From: Mesorhizobium sp. M2D.F.Ca.ET.226.01.1.1
GTDB lineage: Bacteria; Pseudomonadota; Alphaproteobacteria; Rhizobiales; Rhizobiaceae
Length of the DNA stretch: 64,000 nt
Direction of reading: 5' to 3'
Assembly: GCF_004022705.2 (NCBI RefSeq)
Contig: NZ_RZOY02000008.1
Coordinates: forward strand, 62,001-126,000
Below the pieces are notes generated by a model that had not been told where the DNA came from, did not search any database, and saw only the letters and a program-made list of their open reading frames with translations. A program made the position numbers and the translations under genes. Shown here in pieces: positions 33,193-43,129 of this stretch; the first letter of the stretch is position 1; every line of letters starts with the position of its first letter.

Positions 33193-34029
33193 ATGAGCAT
33201 AAGAGGTCTTTTCACAGTGAGCTGCCGGCAGCGCATCGGCTCGGTCTTCTTCGCCATCGCGCTGGCAGCGCTTTCGCTCCCCAAGGCCTGGGCAGCGGAT
33301 AATCCCTACAATCTCATCGACCCCAAGACGATCAGCGTCGGCACGATGGGCGACGCCAAGCCCTATGCCTTCACCACCGCCGACGGCAAGTTCACCGGCT
33401 TCGATCTCGAATTCTTCCTCAACGTCGTCGGCCGCATGGGCTTCAAGCCGGACCAGGTGACCTTCACCGGCCAGGAGTTCTCGGCGCTGATGCCTTCGGT
33501 CGCCAACCAGCGTTTCGATGTCGCGGTCGCGGCCATCGGCACGACGGAGAAGCGCAAGCAGACCGTCGATTTCTCTGACGGCTACCTCGCCGGATACCTG
33601 TCGGTGCTGACATCCGACCCCAAGATCACCAGCGCCGAAGGCCTTGCCGGCAAGCGTCTCGGCGTCGTGCAGGGCACGCTGCAGGAGATCTATGCCGCCA
33701 AGAACTTTACGGGTACCGACCTGGTCAAGTTTCCGGACAACAACTCGGCCATCGCCGCGCTCAACAACGGCACGATCGACGGACACTTCCTCGACTATGA
33801 GGCGGCCAAGCAATATGGCGAGCGCTATCCGGCGCTTAAGATCGCCATCAACATCCCGTCTTTTGACGCGCCGGCCGGCTTCGTTATCCGCAAGGGCAAC
33901 GACGCTTTTCGCGAGGCGCTGAACAAGGGCATCCACGAAGCCATGCAGGACGGCACCTGGCGCGACCTCTACCAGAAGTGGTTCCCCGGATCGCCGATGC
34001 CGGAGCAATATCTCCCCAAGAAGAACTGA
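33193..34029 (+). CDS. Amino-acid ABC transporter substrate-binding protein
   Basis: Periplasmic family 3 solute-binding protein, 278 residues, with a signal peptide (about 1-35, ending PKAWA-AD). The mature part has the SBP_bac_3 pattern: KPYAFTTADGKFTGFDLEFF, VAAIGTTEKRKQTVDFSDGY and GVVQGTLQEIYA. It is the first gene after the LacI operators and is followed by an intercistronic hairpin, then the fused permease-ATPase. A polar amino acid or amine is the likely ligand; which one is not evident. Confidence 0.92.
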   Translation: MSIRGLFTVSCRQRIGSVFFAIALAALSLPKAWAADNPYNLIDPKTISVGTMGDAKPYAFTTADGKFTGFDLEFFLNVVGRMGFKPDQVTFTGQEFSALMPSVANQRFDVAVAAIGTTEKRKQTVDFSDGYLAGYLSVLTSDPKITSAEGLAGKRLGVVQGTLQEIYAAKNFTGTDLVKFPDNNSAIAALNNGTIDGHFLDYEAAKQYGERYPALKIAINIPSFDAPAGFVIRKGNDAFREALNKGIHEAMQDGTWRDLYQKWFPGSPMPEQYLPKKN

Positions 34030-34039
34030 CCTGCGCATT

Positions 34040-34063
34040 GCCGCCGGCGCGAATGCCGGCGGC
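34040..34063 (+). terminator. Intercistronic hairpin after the binding-protein gene
   Basis: GCCGCCGGC and GCCGGCGGC form a perfect 9-base-pair stem around a 6-base loop, just past the stop codon. Such hairpins often allow partial termination or stabilise the upstream mRNA, so more binding protein than permease is made. Confidence 0.65.
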
Positions 34064-34129
34064 CTTTCAGGCAGGCCATGAGCGATCGCGCGACGGAGAG
34101 TTCCGTCGCCGAGCAAGGCAGGTTGGCGG

Positions 34130-35653
34130 ATGGACTGGTTAGCGAACCTTCAGCGCAGCTTTTTCGATTGGAATGCGATGGCCGAGGTGCTGCCGTCGCT
34201 GCTTGCCGTTGGGTTGAAGAATACATTGATCCTCGCCGCGACCTCAACGGTGCTCGGCATCTTCATCGGCATGGTGCTTGCCGTCATGGGCATCTCTCGC
34301 TCCACCTGGCTGCGCATTCCGGCACGCGTCTACACCGACATTTTTCGCGGACTCCCCGCCATCCTCACCATCCTCTTGATCGGCCAGGGCTTTGCGCGCA
34401 TCGGCCGCGAGCTGTTCGGCCCCTCCCCTTACCCGCTCGGCATCCTTGCGCTCAGCCTGATCGCCGGCGCCTATATCGGCGAGATCTTTCGCTCCGGCAT
34501 CCAGAGCGTCGAAAGCGGCCAGATGGAAGCCTGCCGTGCGCTCTCTATGAGCTACGGCCAGGGCATGCGGCTGATCGTCATTCCGCAAGGCGTGCGCCGC
34601 GTGCTGCCGGCCCTGGTCAACCAGTTCATCGGCAACGTCAAGGATTCCAGCCTCGTCTATTTCCTCGGCTTGCTCGCTTCCGAACGCGAGATTTTCCGCA
34701 TCGGCCAGGACCAGGCCGTGGTCACCGGCAATCTGTCGCCGCTGCTTCTGGCCGGCATGTTCTATCTGATCATCACGGTGCCGCTGACCCATGTGGTCAA
34801 CACCATCGACAACCGCCTACGGCTCGGCAAGCAGAAGCCGGGTGGCGTGGTTAGCGGCCTCGTCGAGGTCGGCGAGTTGAAGGACACGGCCGGCGAAGCC
34901 TCGTCCGGCGCGCCGCTGCCGGCGATCAAGGCCGGCAGCCTCGAAGTGCGCGATCTCGACATGGCCTATGGCGAGTTGCAGGTGCTGAAGCAAATCCGGC
35001 TCAAGATCGAGCCGGGAACGGTCACCTGTGTCATCGGGCCGTCGGGTTCGGGAAAGTCGACGCTGCTGCGCTGCCTCAACCGGCTGGTGGAACCGAAGGC
35101 CGGCGACGTCCTGCTCGACGGCGAGAGCATCTTGGCTATGAAGCCGGAAAAGCTGCGCCGGCGCGTCGGCATGGTCTTCCAGCACTTCAACCTGTTCCCG
35201 AACCACACTGCGATCGAGAACGTCATGCTGGCGCTGACAAGGATCAAGGGCATGCCGGCAAGCCAGGCCAGGCGGACGGCCGAAGCGCGCCTGGCGGAAG
35301 TGGGTCTTGCCGCCCGCGCGGACTACCGGCCGAGCCGCCTCTCCGGCGGCCAGCAGCAGCGCGTGGCGATCGCCCGCGCGCTGGCCATGGACCCCGAGGT
35401 CATCCTCTTCGACGAGGTGACCAGCGCGCTCGACCCCGAACTGGTCAAAGGCGTGCTCAACCTGATGGCCGATCTCGGCCGGCGCGGCATGACGATGATC
35501 GTCGTCACCCATGAGATGGGGTTCGCGCGCAAGGTGGCCGACCAGGTCGCGTTCATGGACGAGGGCCGCATCGTCGAGGTCGGCCCGCCGGCGGAGATAT
35601 TCGACCGGCCGAAAAGCCCGCGACTCCGGCAATTTCTCGCCGAGGTGCTGTGA
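34130..35653 (+). CDS. Fused amino-acid ABC transporter permease and ATPase
   Basis: Single 507-residue protein with two modules. Residues 1-230 form a HisM-type permease with about five membrane helices and the EAA loop (EACRALSMSYGQGMRLIVIP). After a flexible linker (about 235-268) comes a GlnQ/HisP-type ATPase with Walker A GPSGSGKST (303-311), Q-loop QHFNLFP, signature LSGGQQQR (404-411), Walker B VILFDE and an H-loop in VVTHEMGF. The fusion obliges one ATPase per permease, so a homodimer suffices. It lies downstream of the binding-protein gene and upstream of an FAD oxidoreductase. Confidence 0.93.
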   Translation: MDWLANLQRSFFDWNAMAEVLPSLLAVGLKNTLILAATSTVLGIFIGMVLAVMGISRSTWLRIPARVYTDIFRGLPAILTILLIGQGFARIGRELFGPSPYPLGILALSLIAGAYIGEIFRSGIQSVESGQMEACRALSMSYGQGMRLIVIPQGVRRVLPALVNQFIGNVKDSSLVYFLGLLASEREIFRIGQDQAVVTGNLSPLLLAGMFYLIITVPLTHVVNTIDNRLRLGKQKPGGVVSGLVEVGELKDTAGEASSGAPLPAIKAGSLEVRDLDMAYGELQVLKQIRLKIEPGTVTCVIGPSGSGKSTLLRCLNRLVEPKAGDVLLDGESILAMKPEKLRRRVGMVFQHFNLFPNHTAIENVMLALTRIKGMPASQARRTAEARLAEVGLAARADYRPSRLSGGQQQRVAIARALAMDPEVILFDEVTSALDPELVKGVLNLMADLGRRGMTMIVVTHEMGFARKVADQVAFMDEGRIVEVGPPAEIFDRPKSPRLRQFLAEVL

Positions 35654-35708
35654 GCGATGCCGCCGCGCCCTCTCCCAAGCCAAAGCCCGATCATCGAAAG
35701 CTGCAGTC

Positions 35709-36833
35709 ATGACTGAAAAATCCGCCCTCAAGGTCGCCGTCATCGGCGCCGGCATCTTCGGCGTCTCAACCGCCGTTCATCTCGCCCGACTCGGCGCCCA
35801 AGTGACGATCGTCAGCGACGGGCCGGTCGCCAACGGCGCGTCGTCGCGCTCACTCGCCTGGCTCAACTCCGCGCGAAAACGCTCGGCCGCCTACCATGCA
35901 CTGCGCATCGCGGGCCTCGACCGCTACCGGAGGTTCGCGGCCGGACAGGATTGCCGCGCCTGGCTGCGGCTTGACGGCGGGCTCACCTGGGACGCCGACA
36001 ACGCCGCCAACCAGATCGAGGAAATCTTTCAGCACGAACAGGCGATCGGTTACGAGACGCGGCTGCTCGCGCCCGCCGAGATCGCCGCCGTCACGCCAGG
36101 CATCGACGCAAAGGCCGTTTCTCGCCAAGGCGCCATTTTCAATGCCGGCGAAGGCTGGGTCGACCTGCCGTCGCTTATAGGCCTGCTGCTGCGGGAGTTC
36201 GGCGGACGCGGCGGGCGGATTATCACCGATGCAGGCGCTGCCGATGTTGTTCTCGCCAGTGGCCGGGCGACCGGCGTGAGGACCTCCTCCGGCCTGGCTA
36301 TCGATGCCGACGCCGTCGTGGTCGCGACCGGCCCGGCGGTGCCGGCCATGGCGGCAAAGGCAGGCCGGCGCATTGGTGACGGCACGACGCGCGCGCTGCT
36401 CCTCTTCAGCAAGCCAGTCCGCCATCCGCTGCGCGCCGTGCTCAACACGCCGCGTGTCGCCATCCGGCCGACCCCCAACGGTGGTTTCGCGCTCGACTCG
36501 GCCTGGTCCGAGGAAGAAGTCATCGTGCGCGACGACGGCAGCTACGAGGCCAAGCCATCGACGATCGCGGGCCTGCTCGAGGAGGCCTCCAAGGTGCTGG
36601 AAGGCAATCCGAAACTGCCGCTGGAAAGCTATCACATGGGACCGAAGCCGATACCGGCCGATGGCGAACCGGTTATCGGCCAGCTGGCCGGCATCCCGGG
36701 CTACAACGTCGTCTTCAGCCACAGCGGCGCCACGCTCGGTCTCATCGCGGGCGAATTGCTGGCGGGCGAGATCGTCACCGGCGAGCCCAGTCCGTTGCTT
36801 GAGCCGTTTCGTCCCGCGCGGTTCGACGGTTGA
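35709..36833 (+). CDS. FAD-dependent amino-acid oxidase-type oxidoreductase (DAO family)
   Basis: 374 residues from ATG 35709. The N-terminal dinucleotide-binding motif is VIGAGIFGVSTAVHLARLG (about 11-29), and a DAO-fold C-terminus carries GYNVVFSHSGATLGLIAGEL. Members oxidise D-amino acids, sarcosine, glycine or related amines to imines. It is probably the catabolic enzyme for the compound imported by the preceding ABC system and under the same LacI control. The open frame extends upstream through the ATPase gene in another frame; that part was discarded. Confidence 0.88.
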   Translation: MTEKSALKVAVIGAGIFGVSTAVHLARLGAQVTIVSDGPVANGASSRSLAWLNSARKRSAAYHALRIAGLDRYRRFAAGQDCRAWLRLDGGLTWDADNAANQIEEIFQHEQAIGYETRLLAPAEIAAVTPGIDAKAVSRQGAIFNAGEGWVDLPSLIGLLLREFGGRGGRIITDAGAADVVLASGRATGVRTSSGLAIDADAVVVATGPAVPAMAAKAGRRIGDGTTRALLLFSKPVRHPLRAVLNTPRVAIRPTPNGGFALDSAWSEEEVIVRDDGSYEAKPSTIAGLLEEASKVLEGNPKLPLESYHMGPKPIPADGEPVIGQLAGIPGYNVVFSHSGATLGLIAGELLAGEIVTGEPSPLLEPFRPARFDG

Positions 36834-36917
36834 GAAGCCGTTTGCCAGGCCCGCGTCTTTCGGCACAGATTGCGCGTGGCCGGTTTTCGACGGCTCGAAT
36901 GCGAGAAACAATCGGGC

Positions 36918-38597
36918 ATGGATCACTTCGACCTCGGCACCTATCGCCGTCCCATCTCCACCTCCTCAGCCGAAACGCAGCGCTGGTTCGATATCGGGCT
37001 GAACTGGTGCTACGGCTTCAACCACGAGGAAGGCATAAAATGCTTCGAGAAGGCGCTGGAGACCGATCCAGCTTGCGCCTTCGTGCATTGGGGCATCGCC
37101 TATGCCGCTGGCCCTTTTTACAATCTGACCTGGAAGGAGCATGGCAAGGATGAGGCCAACCGCGCCGCCAAGCGCTGCTTCGAACATGTGCAGCTGGCGC
37201 GAGCCAGTGCGGCTAAGGCAAGCGTCGTCGAGCAGCGGCTGATCGAAGCTCTTGCCGCCCGCTTCCAGCAACCGCACGCCGTAAGCCCGGCCGAGTTCGA
37301 ACGATGGGACGACCCCTATGCCGCCGCGATGCGCGAGGTTTTTCGCGACTCTCCCGACGACCATGATGTGATGGCGTTGACCGTCGAGGCGCTGATGATG
37401 CGCACGGTGCGGCGGCTGTGGAACCTCAAGACCGGCGCGCCGGCGCCGAATTCGGACGTGCTCGAAGCGCTGGAGATCTGCGAGCGTTCGATCCGGATGT
37501 CGGACGAGACCGGCACGACCCCGCATCCGGCGATCCTTCACCTTCATACCCATCTGCTCGAAATGTCGACCCAGCCGGAGCGCGGCACACGCTCGGCGGA
37601 GCGGCTGGGCACGATGTGCCCGGATGCCGGCCATATGAACCACATGCCGGGGCATATCCACGTGCTGTGCGGCGAATATGAGAAGGCCAAGATCGCCAGC
37701 GAGAAGGCGGTGCGCGCCAACGACCTCTACCTCGCCTATGCCGGCGAACCGACCTATTACCTGCTCGGCTGCTGCCACGACCTGCATCTGATGATGTTCG
37801 CCTGCATGTTGCTTGGCCAGTACCGTCCGGCGCTCTGGGCGGCCGACAAGGTGCGCAGCCTGGCGACGCGCGATGTCGTCAGCATCCCCGAGCGGCCGAA
37901 GCTGACGCAGACGGTCGAGGGCTATCACGCGATGAAATCGCATGTTCAGGTGCGCTTCGGACGCTGGCGCGAGATCATCGACGAGCCGATGAATAGCGAG
38001 CCCGACCTTTATGTGGTGACCACCGCGATGCAGCATTACGCCAAGGGCGTGGCGCATGCGACGCTGCGCGACTTCGCTTCCGCCGAGCGCGAACGCGATC
38101 TGTTCAGCCGGCAAATCGACGGCATTCCGGCGGAGCGCCGTTTCCTCAGCAACCCGACAAAAGCCTCGCTCGCGGTAGGCGCGGCGCTGCTCGACGGTGA
38201 GTTCGCCTATCACCAGGGGCGTCATGAGGAGGCCTACGGGCATCTGCGGCGCGCGGTCGAGGTCGACGACAACCTCTCCTACACCGAGCCATGGGCCTGG
38301 ATGCATCCGCCGCGTCACGCGCTGGCGGCGCTCCTGCTCGACCAGGGCCATGCGGCGGAGGCCGAGCAGGTCTATCGCGACGATCTCGGCCTGAGCGGCG
38401 CGGTTCAGCGTTGCGCCCAGCATCCGGACAATGTCTGGGCGCTGCACGGGCTGGTCGAATGCCTGAAGCGACGTGGCGAGAGAGACGAATTGCCGGGGTT
38501 GCAGGCGAAACTGGCGGCGGCGCTTGCCAAGGCGGATGTGGCGATCACCTCGTCATGCCTGTGCCGGACGAGCGTGGATAATTGCTGCTGTCATTGA
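36918..38597 (+). CDS. TPR-repeat protein
   Basis: 559-residue soluble protein made largely of helical tetratricopeptide-like repeats (for example WFDIGLNWCYGFNHEEGIKC, FEKALETDPACAFVHWGIAY and later YHQGRHEEAYGHLRRAVEVD). Conserved His/Met-rich patches (HLHTHLLEMS, CPDAGHMNHMPGHIHVLCGE) are typical of this widespread but uncharacterised family and might bind metal. No signal peptide is seen. It ends in an unusual cysteine-rich tail (SSCLCRTSVDNCCCH) that looks like read-in of intergenic DNA. ATG 36918 is taken as the start. Function unknown. Confidence 0.8.
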   Translation: MDHFDLGTYRRPISTSSAETQRWFDIGLNWCYGFNHEEGIKCFEKALETDPACAFVHWGIAYAAGPFYNLTWKEHGKDEANRAAKRCFEHVQLARASAAKASVVEQRLIEALAARFQQPHAVSPAEFERWDDPYAAAMREVFRDSPDDHDVMALTVEALMMRTVRRLWNLKTGAPAPNSDVLEALEICERSIRMSDETGTTPHPAILHLHTHLLEMSTQPERGTRSAERLGTMCPDAGHMNHMPGHIHVLCGEYEKAKIASEKAVRANDLYLAYAGEPTYYLLGCCHDLHLMMFACMLLGQYRPALWAADKVRSLATRDVVSIPERPKLTQTVEGYHAMKSHVQVRFGRWREIIDEPMNSEPDLYVVTTAMQHYAKGVAHATLRDFASAERERDLFSRQIDGIPAERRFLSNPTKASLAVGAALLDGEFAYHQGRHEEAYGHLRRAVEVDDNLSYTEPWAWMHPPRHALAALLLDQGHAAEAEQVYRDDLGLSGAVQRCAQHPDNVWALHGLVECLKRRGERDELPGLQAKLAAALAKADVAITSSCLCRTSVDNCCCH

Positions 38598-38627
38598 GGC
38601 CGCGCCTTCAACGGAGCGTGCCATTCT

Positions 38628-39389
38628 CTACGAGAATATCTTCGCCAATTCGTCGACGCTGGTCCCTTCCTTGATCCGAAGCAGTTCGACATAACTAACA
38701 GCGGCAGCCACGGATGTTAGCACCATGATGACCGCCCTCACAGCGGAGTCCACCAACAGGCCGAACGTGATGTTCAAAGGGAGGACGACGCGGGTAATCA
38801 CCAAGCCAATCAATGTACCCGTCACTATAAGGATCAGCCATAGCCATAGCAGCGCCCATCGACTTCCTTTGGTCAGGTCGCGGCTGCGCGCCATGCTGTC
38901 GAGGATGCCCCGTCTTTCCTGAATCATGACCGGCATCGTAACCGCCCAGCGAAGCAAAAGCAGGATGCCGGGCACGAGCAGCAGCAGCAGGCCTATCAAG
39001 ATGCCAAGCGTCACCAGCAACGAAGCGCCGAGTATCGGGAACAGGAGCGCGAGCGCGACGCCGAAGCAATCCGCGAAAACAGGCTTGCTGCCACGTAGGT
39101 CTACGATTGCTGCGCGGATGACAGACGTCTGGAGAACGGCCGTAATAAAGAGATAGACCGGCACACCCAGCACGACGATGGTTGCATTTTGGGAAACAAA
39201 TGCCTTGGCCGGTAGCCGGGCCGCGCCACTGTTCACATACCAAAGCAATGCGACGAATCTCGGCAGGGCGTGAAACGCAACGCCGATGCCGAGACACAAG
39301 GCCGGATTACGGCCGATCACCGCGAAACTGTCGTTGAACACCCGCCCTATACGGAACCGATCGGGCACACCGAGAGCAGTAGACGCCAT
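38628..39389 (-). CDS. Membrane protein, paralogue of the next gene
   Basis: 253 residues with about six hydrophobic segments. It shares with the protein at 39414-40196 an N-terminal RFxIGRVFN start, an NPALCLGIG/NIGLCIGLA stretch, the central QERRG-SMxRSR-LTKGSRW motif and the end VDELAKIFS/IDELAEIFS, so the two are tandem duplicates. The conserved QERRG...LTKGSRW block resembles the glycerophosphodiester phosphodiesterase membrane-domain/YciC-like families. Function unknown; perhaps linked to the divergent MoxR/DUF58 operon. Confidence 0.7.
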   Translation of the reverse strand: MASTALGVPDRFRIGRVFNDSFAVIGRNPALCLGIGVAFHALPRFVALLWYVNSGAARLPAKAFVSQNATIVVLGVPVYLFITAVLQTSVIRAAIVDLRGSKPVFADCFGVALALLFPILGASLLVTLGILIGLLLLLVPGILLLLRWAVTMPVMIQERRGILDSMARSRDLTKGSRWALLWLWLILIVTGTLIGLVITRVVLPLNITFGLLVDSAVRAVIMVLTSVAAAVSYVELLRIKEGTSVDELAKIFS

Positions 39390-39413
39390 GGTGGTCTTCT
39401 CCGATGACGTTTC

Positions 39414-40196
39414 TTAGGAGAAGATTTCCGCCAGTTCGTCGATGCTGGCACCTTCCTTCGCCTGACGCAGTTCGACGTAGCTCGCAGCCGTCGCGACCGA
39501 CAGCACCATCGACACCACGGCCTGCACCAGCGCGGACCCCACTTCGGCAAGGATCCCGCCGAATAGAACGAGGACCAGCAGCATCCCCCACTGGATGATC
39601 ATGGCTATGATGATCAGAATGAGGAACAGGCCGAACAGCGACCAGCGGCTGCCCTTGGTCAGGGCGCGGCTGCGTGACATCGAGCCGAACACGCCGCGCC
39701 GCTCCTGGATGAGAACGGGAACCGACATCGACCAACCCAGCCACAGAATGATGCCGGGTACAACAAGCAGCATCAGTCCGATGCCCGCGCCCAGGCCGAC
39801 CAGCAGGCCGACTGCCAGCGTCGGAAGGAGGAAGCGAATTGCGGTTTGCACGCAGTCGCCGAAGGACGGCCGCTTGCCGTTCAGATCCTCGATCGTGGCG
39901 CGCATCAGCGCGGCCTGCAGCAGCAGCGCGAAAACAAATCCGATCAAACCGGCTATGACGCTGACGGAGGAGTTGCGAAACATCGCGCTGGGATCCGGCA
40001 TCGCGGCCGGATCGTGGTGCAGTATCGCGTCGAGTTGCGGTTGCTGCCACAGCCGGATCAACAGCGCCGGCAGCCCGGAGAACAGGGCCGCAAGTCCTAT
40101 GCAAAGTCCGATATTGCGCGTGAGCACGCCGAAGGTGGTGTTGAATACCCTGCCGATCTCGAATCTGCCGGGTCGTCCCAATGTAGCAGTGGTCAT
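39414..40196 (-). CDS. Membrane protein, paralogue of the previous gene
   Basis: 260 residues from ATG 40194-40196, with AGGGGG upstream; an alternative 11-codon extension is less likely. About six hydrophobic segments flank the conserved QERRGVFGSMSRSRALTKGSRW region. It lies 24 bases upstream of the duplicate at 38628 and is divergent from the DUF4129 gene of the MoxR/DUF58 operon by about 150 bases, so the regions may share regulation. No enzymatic motif is visible. Confidence 0.7.
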   Translation of the reverse strand: MTTATLGRPGRFEIGRVFNTTFGVLTRNIGLCIGLAALFSGLPALLIRLWQQPQLDAILHHDPAAMPDPSAMFRNSSVSVIAGLIGFVFALLLQAALMRATIEDLNGKRPSFGDCVQTAIRFLLPTLAVGLLVGLGAGIGLMLLVVPGIILWLGWSMSVPVLIQERRGVFGSMSRSRALTKGSRWSLFGLFLILIIIAMIIQWGMLLVLVLFGGILAEVGSALVQAVVSMVLSVATAASYVELRQAKEGASIDELAEIFS

Positions 40197-40345
40197 GGTA
40201 ATTTCCCCCTGAGTCACCGCCGTGTCCAATCGGCGACTTCAAAGTAAATTTGCCAAGATTGAAGGGCTGCGTCCAGTGCGCTTGCAATTGTCATGGCGTA
40301 TTGCCAGTGTCAGCCCCGAACCGCAGGTTGCAGGGGGACGAGCGG

Positions 40346-40975
40346 GTGACGGCCGCAGTGACGGAAGACGCCGGACGGCTGGCGCAGCTGCACAAGCAGC
40401 TGCTGACGGACGATTCGATCCAGTTTGCGTTGCCCAGCTTCGTGCGACCCGAGCCGCCGGAATGGCTGAAGCCGTTGCTGGACGGCCTGGCCAAGCTCGG
40501 CCCCTACATGATCTATCTGTTCTGGGGCGCAGTGATTACTGGCGTCGCTATCATCGCGCTGCTTCTCGTGCTTGAAGCAAAGGGTGTCGCCTGGCGGCTG
40601 CCCTGGTGGCGCAAACGCCAGGAAGCCGAGGCGGCGAAGGAGGAGTGGCGACCGGACGCGGGTGCCGCGCAGATCCTGCTCTCCGAGGCCGATGCGCTCG
40701 CCGCGCGCGGCGAGTTTGACGAGGCGGTGCATCTTCTCTTGCGCCGCAGCGTCGCCGACATTGCCACCCGGTTGCCGGACTTCCTGCGCCCGTCGCTCAC
40801 CGCGCGCGACATCGCGGCGGCGGGTTCGATCCCCACCCGGCCCCGCGCCGCCTTCAGCGAGATCGCGCGCATCGTCGAAGCCGCGCTGTTCGCCCGCCGA
40901 CCCGTCGGCGCCGAAGGCTGGCAACAGGCACGCGGCGCCTATGAGCGTTTCGCCTTCCGGGATGCCTGGGCATGA
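40346..40975 (+). CDS. DUF4129-domain membrane protein
   Basis: 209-residue protein with one central membrane helix (MIYLFWGAVITGVAIIALLLVLE) and a cytoplasmic DUF4129-like domain (about 95-209: DALAARGEFDEAVHLLLRRSV, ADIATRLPDFLRPSLTARDIA, AFSEIARIVEAALFARRPVG). GTG 40346 with AGGGGGA upstream is chosen. It is the first gene of the MoxR/DUF58 operon, and DUF4129 is a standard member of such loci. The role is unknown, possibly a cell-envelope assembly or protease-associated complex. Confidence 0.8.
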   Translation: MTAAVTEDAGRLAQLHKQLLTDDSIQFALPSFVRPEPPEWLKPLLDGLAKLGPYMIYLFWGAVITGVAIIALLLVLEAKGVAWRLPWWRKRQEAEAAKEEWRPDAGAAQILLSEADALAARGEFDEAVHLLLRRSVADIATRLPDFLRPSLTARDIAAAGSIPTRPRAAFSEIARIVEAALFARRPVGAEGWQQARGAYERFAFRDAWA

Positions 40976-42172
40976 GCGCGGCAACGACGGAAGCAGCGCA
41001 GGAACCGTTCAGCCGCAAGACGCTGTTCTGGGGCATTTTCGCCAGCCTGCTGGCGGCGGCAGGCTTCTTCCTGCTTTCCACCTACGCGCCCGATTTCCGC
41101 CAGCCCGAAGGCGGCGCCACGCCGTTTTCGAAGGGCGGCACAGGCTACGCCGGGCTTGTCGAATGGTTGAAGCTCACCAATGGACAGCCGCCGCCGATGG
41201 AGCGCGGCGAGAAGGACCTGAAGTCGCCGCTGGCTTCGACCTTCCTGCTCATCGTCACCATCGCGGCGGGCAGTGACCCGGCCGCGCTCGATCACATCAT
41301 CAAGCTGCGCACCGGCAAAGACACGCTCTTCGTCATGCCGAAATGGCAGACCCTTCCCCTGCTGGGCCATGACGGCTGGGAGACCAAGGTCGAACGACTT
41401 CCCGATGCGGTCGTCAACGACTGGCTCGGCCGTATCGCCAAGGCGAAGCTCGGCGAAGGCAAACCGACGGTCGACAAGATCGATGTCCAAGGCCGCAAGA
41501 TCGCCGTGCCGGACGAACTGCAATGGGTGGCGGACGATCACCCGCTGATCGCCGCGGGCGACGGCAAGGCCATCCTCACCGAGCTCGATGACGAACCTTT
41601 CTACATCCTCACCGATCCGGATTTCATCAACAATGCCGCGTTGGGTGACGAGCAGAAGGCGGCCGCCGCGCTCGATATGATCGCCATGCTGGAGCCCGCC
41701 AAGGGCGCGGTCATGTTCGACCTGACGCTGCACGGCGTCGGCCAGAAATACGATCTCGCCAAGCTTTTGATCGAACCGCCCTTCCTGGCTTTGACGCTTT
41801 CGGTGCTGGTGGCGGCCGCGCTTGCCTTCCTGCACGGGCTCGGCCGCTTCGGGCCGCCGCGCGCGGAAGGCCGCGCCATCGCCTTCGGCAAACGGGCGCT
41901 GGTCGACACCACGGCGACGCTGTTGAGGCGCGCCGGGCGGCTGCAGGGGCTTGGAGACCGCTATGCAGCGCTGGTGCGGCAGCGCGCCGGCGCTCTGCTC
42001 GGCGCGCCACATGGGCTCCAGGGCGAAGCGCTCGACCGCTGGCTCGACTCCCGCGACAAGAGCGAAGCGCACGGCTTCAGCCAACGCTTCAAGGCCGCGA
42101 ACGAATCCAACAATTTGGCCGCAATGCATGAGGCAGCCGAACAGCTGCATGACTGGACGGCAAGGAGGCTCG

Positions 42173-42186
<14 letters not shown>
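40972..42186 (+). CDS. DUF4350-domain protein
   Basis: 404 residues. An N-terminal membrane helix (about 17-37: TLFWGIFASLLAAAGFFLLS) precedes a periplasmic DUF4350-type domain (SKGGTGYAGLVEWLKLTNGQ, TFLLIVTIAAG). A second helix (about 270-295) and a C-terminal cytoplasmic tail follow. It overlaps the DUF4129 gene by 4 bases and the MoxR gene by 14. DUF4350 proteins are regularly found with MoxR and DUF58; the function is unknown. Confidence 0.82.
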
Positions 42187-43125
<939 letters not shown>

Positions 43126-43129
<4 letters not shown>

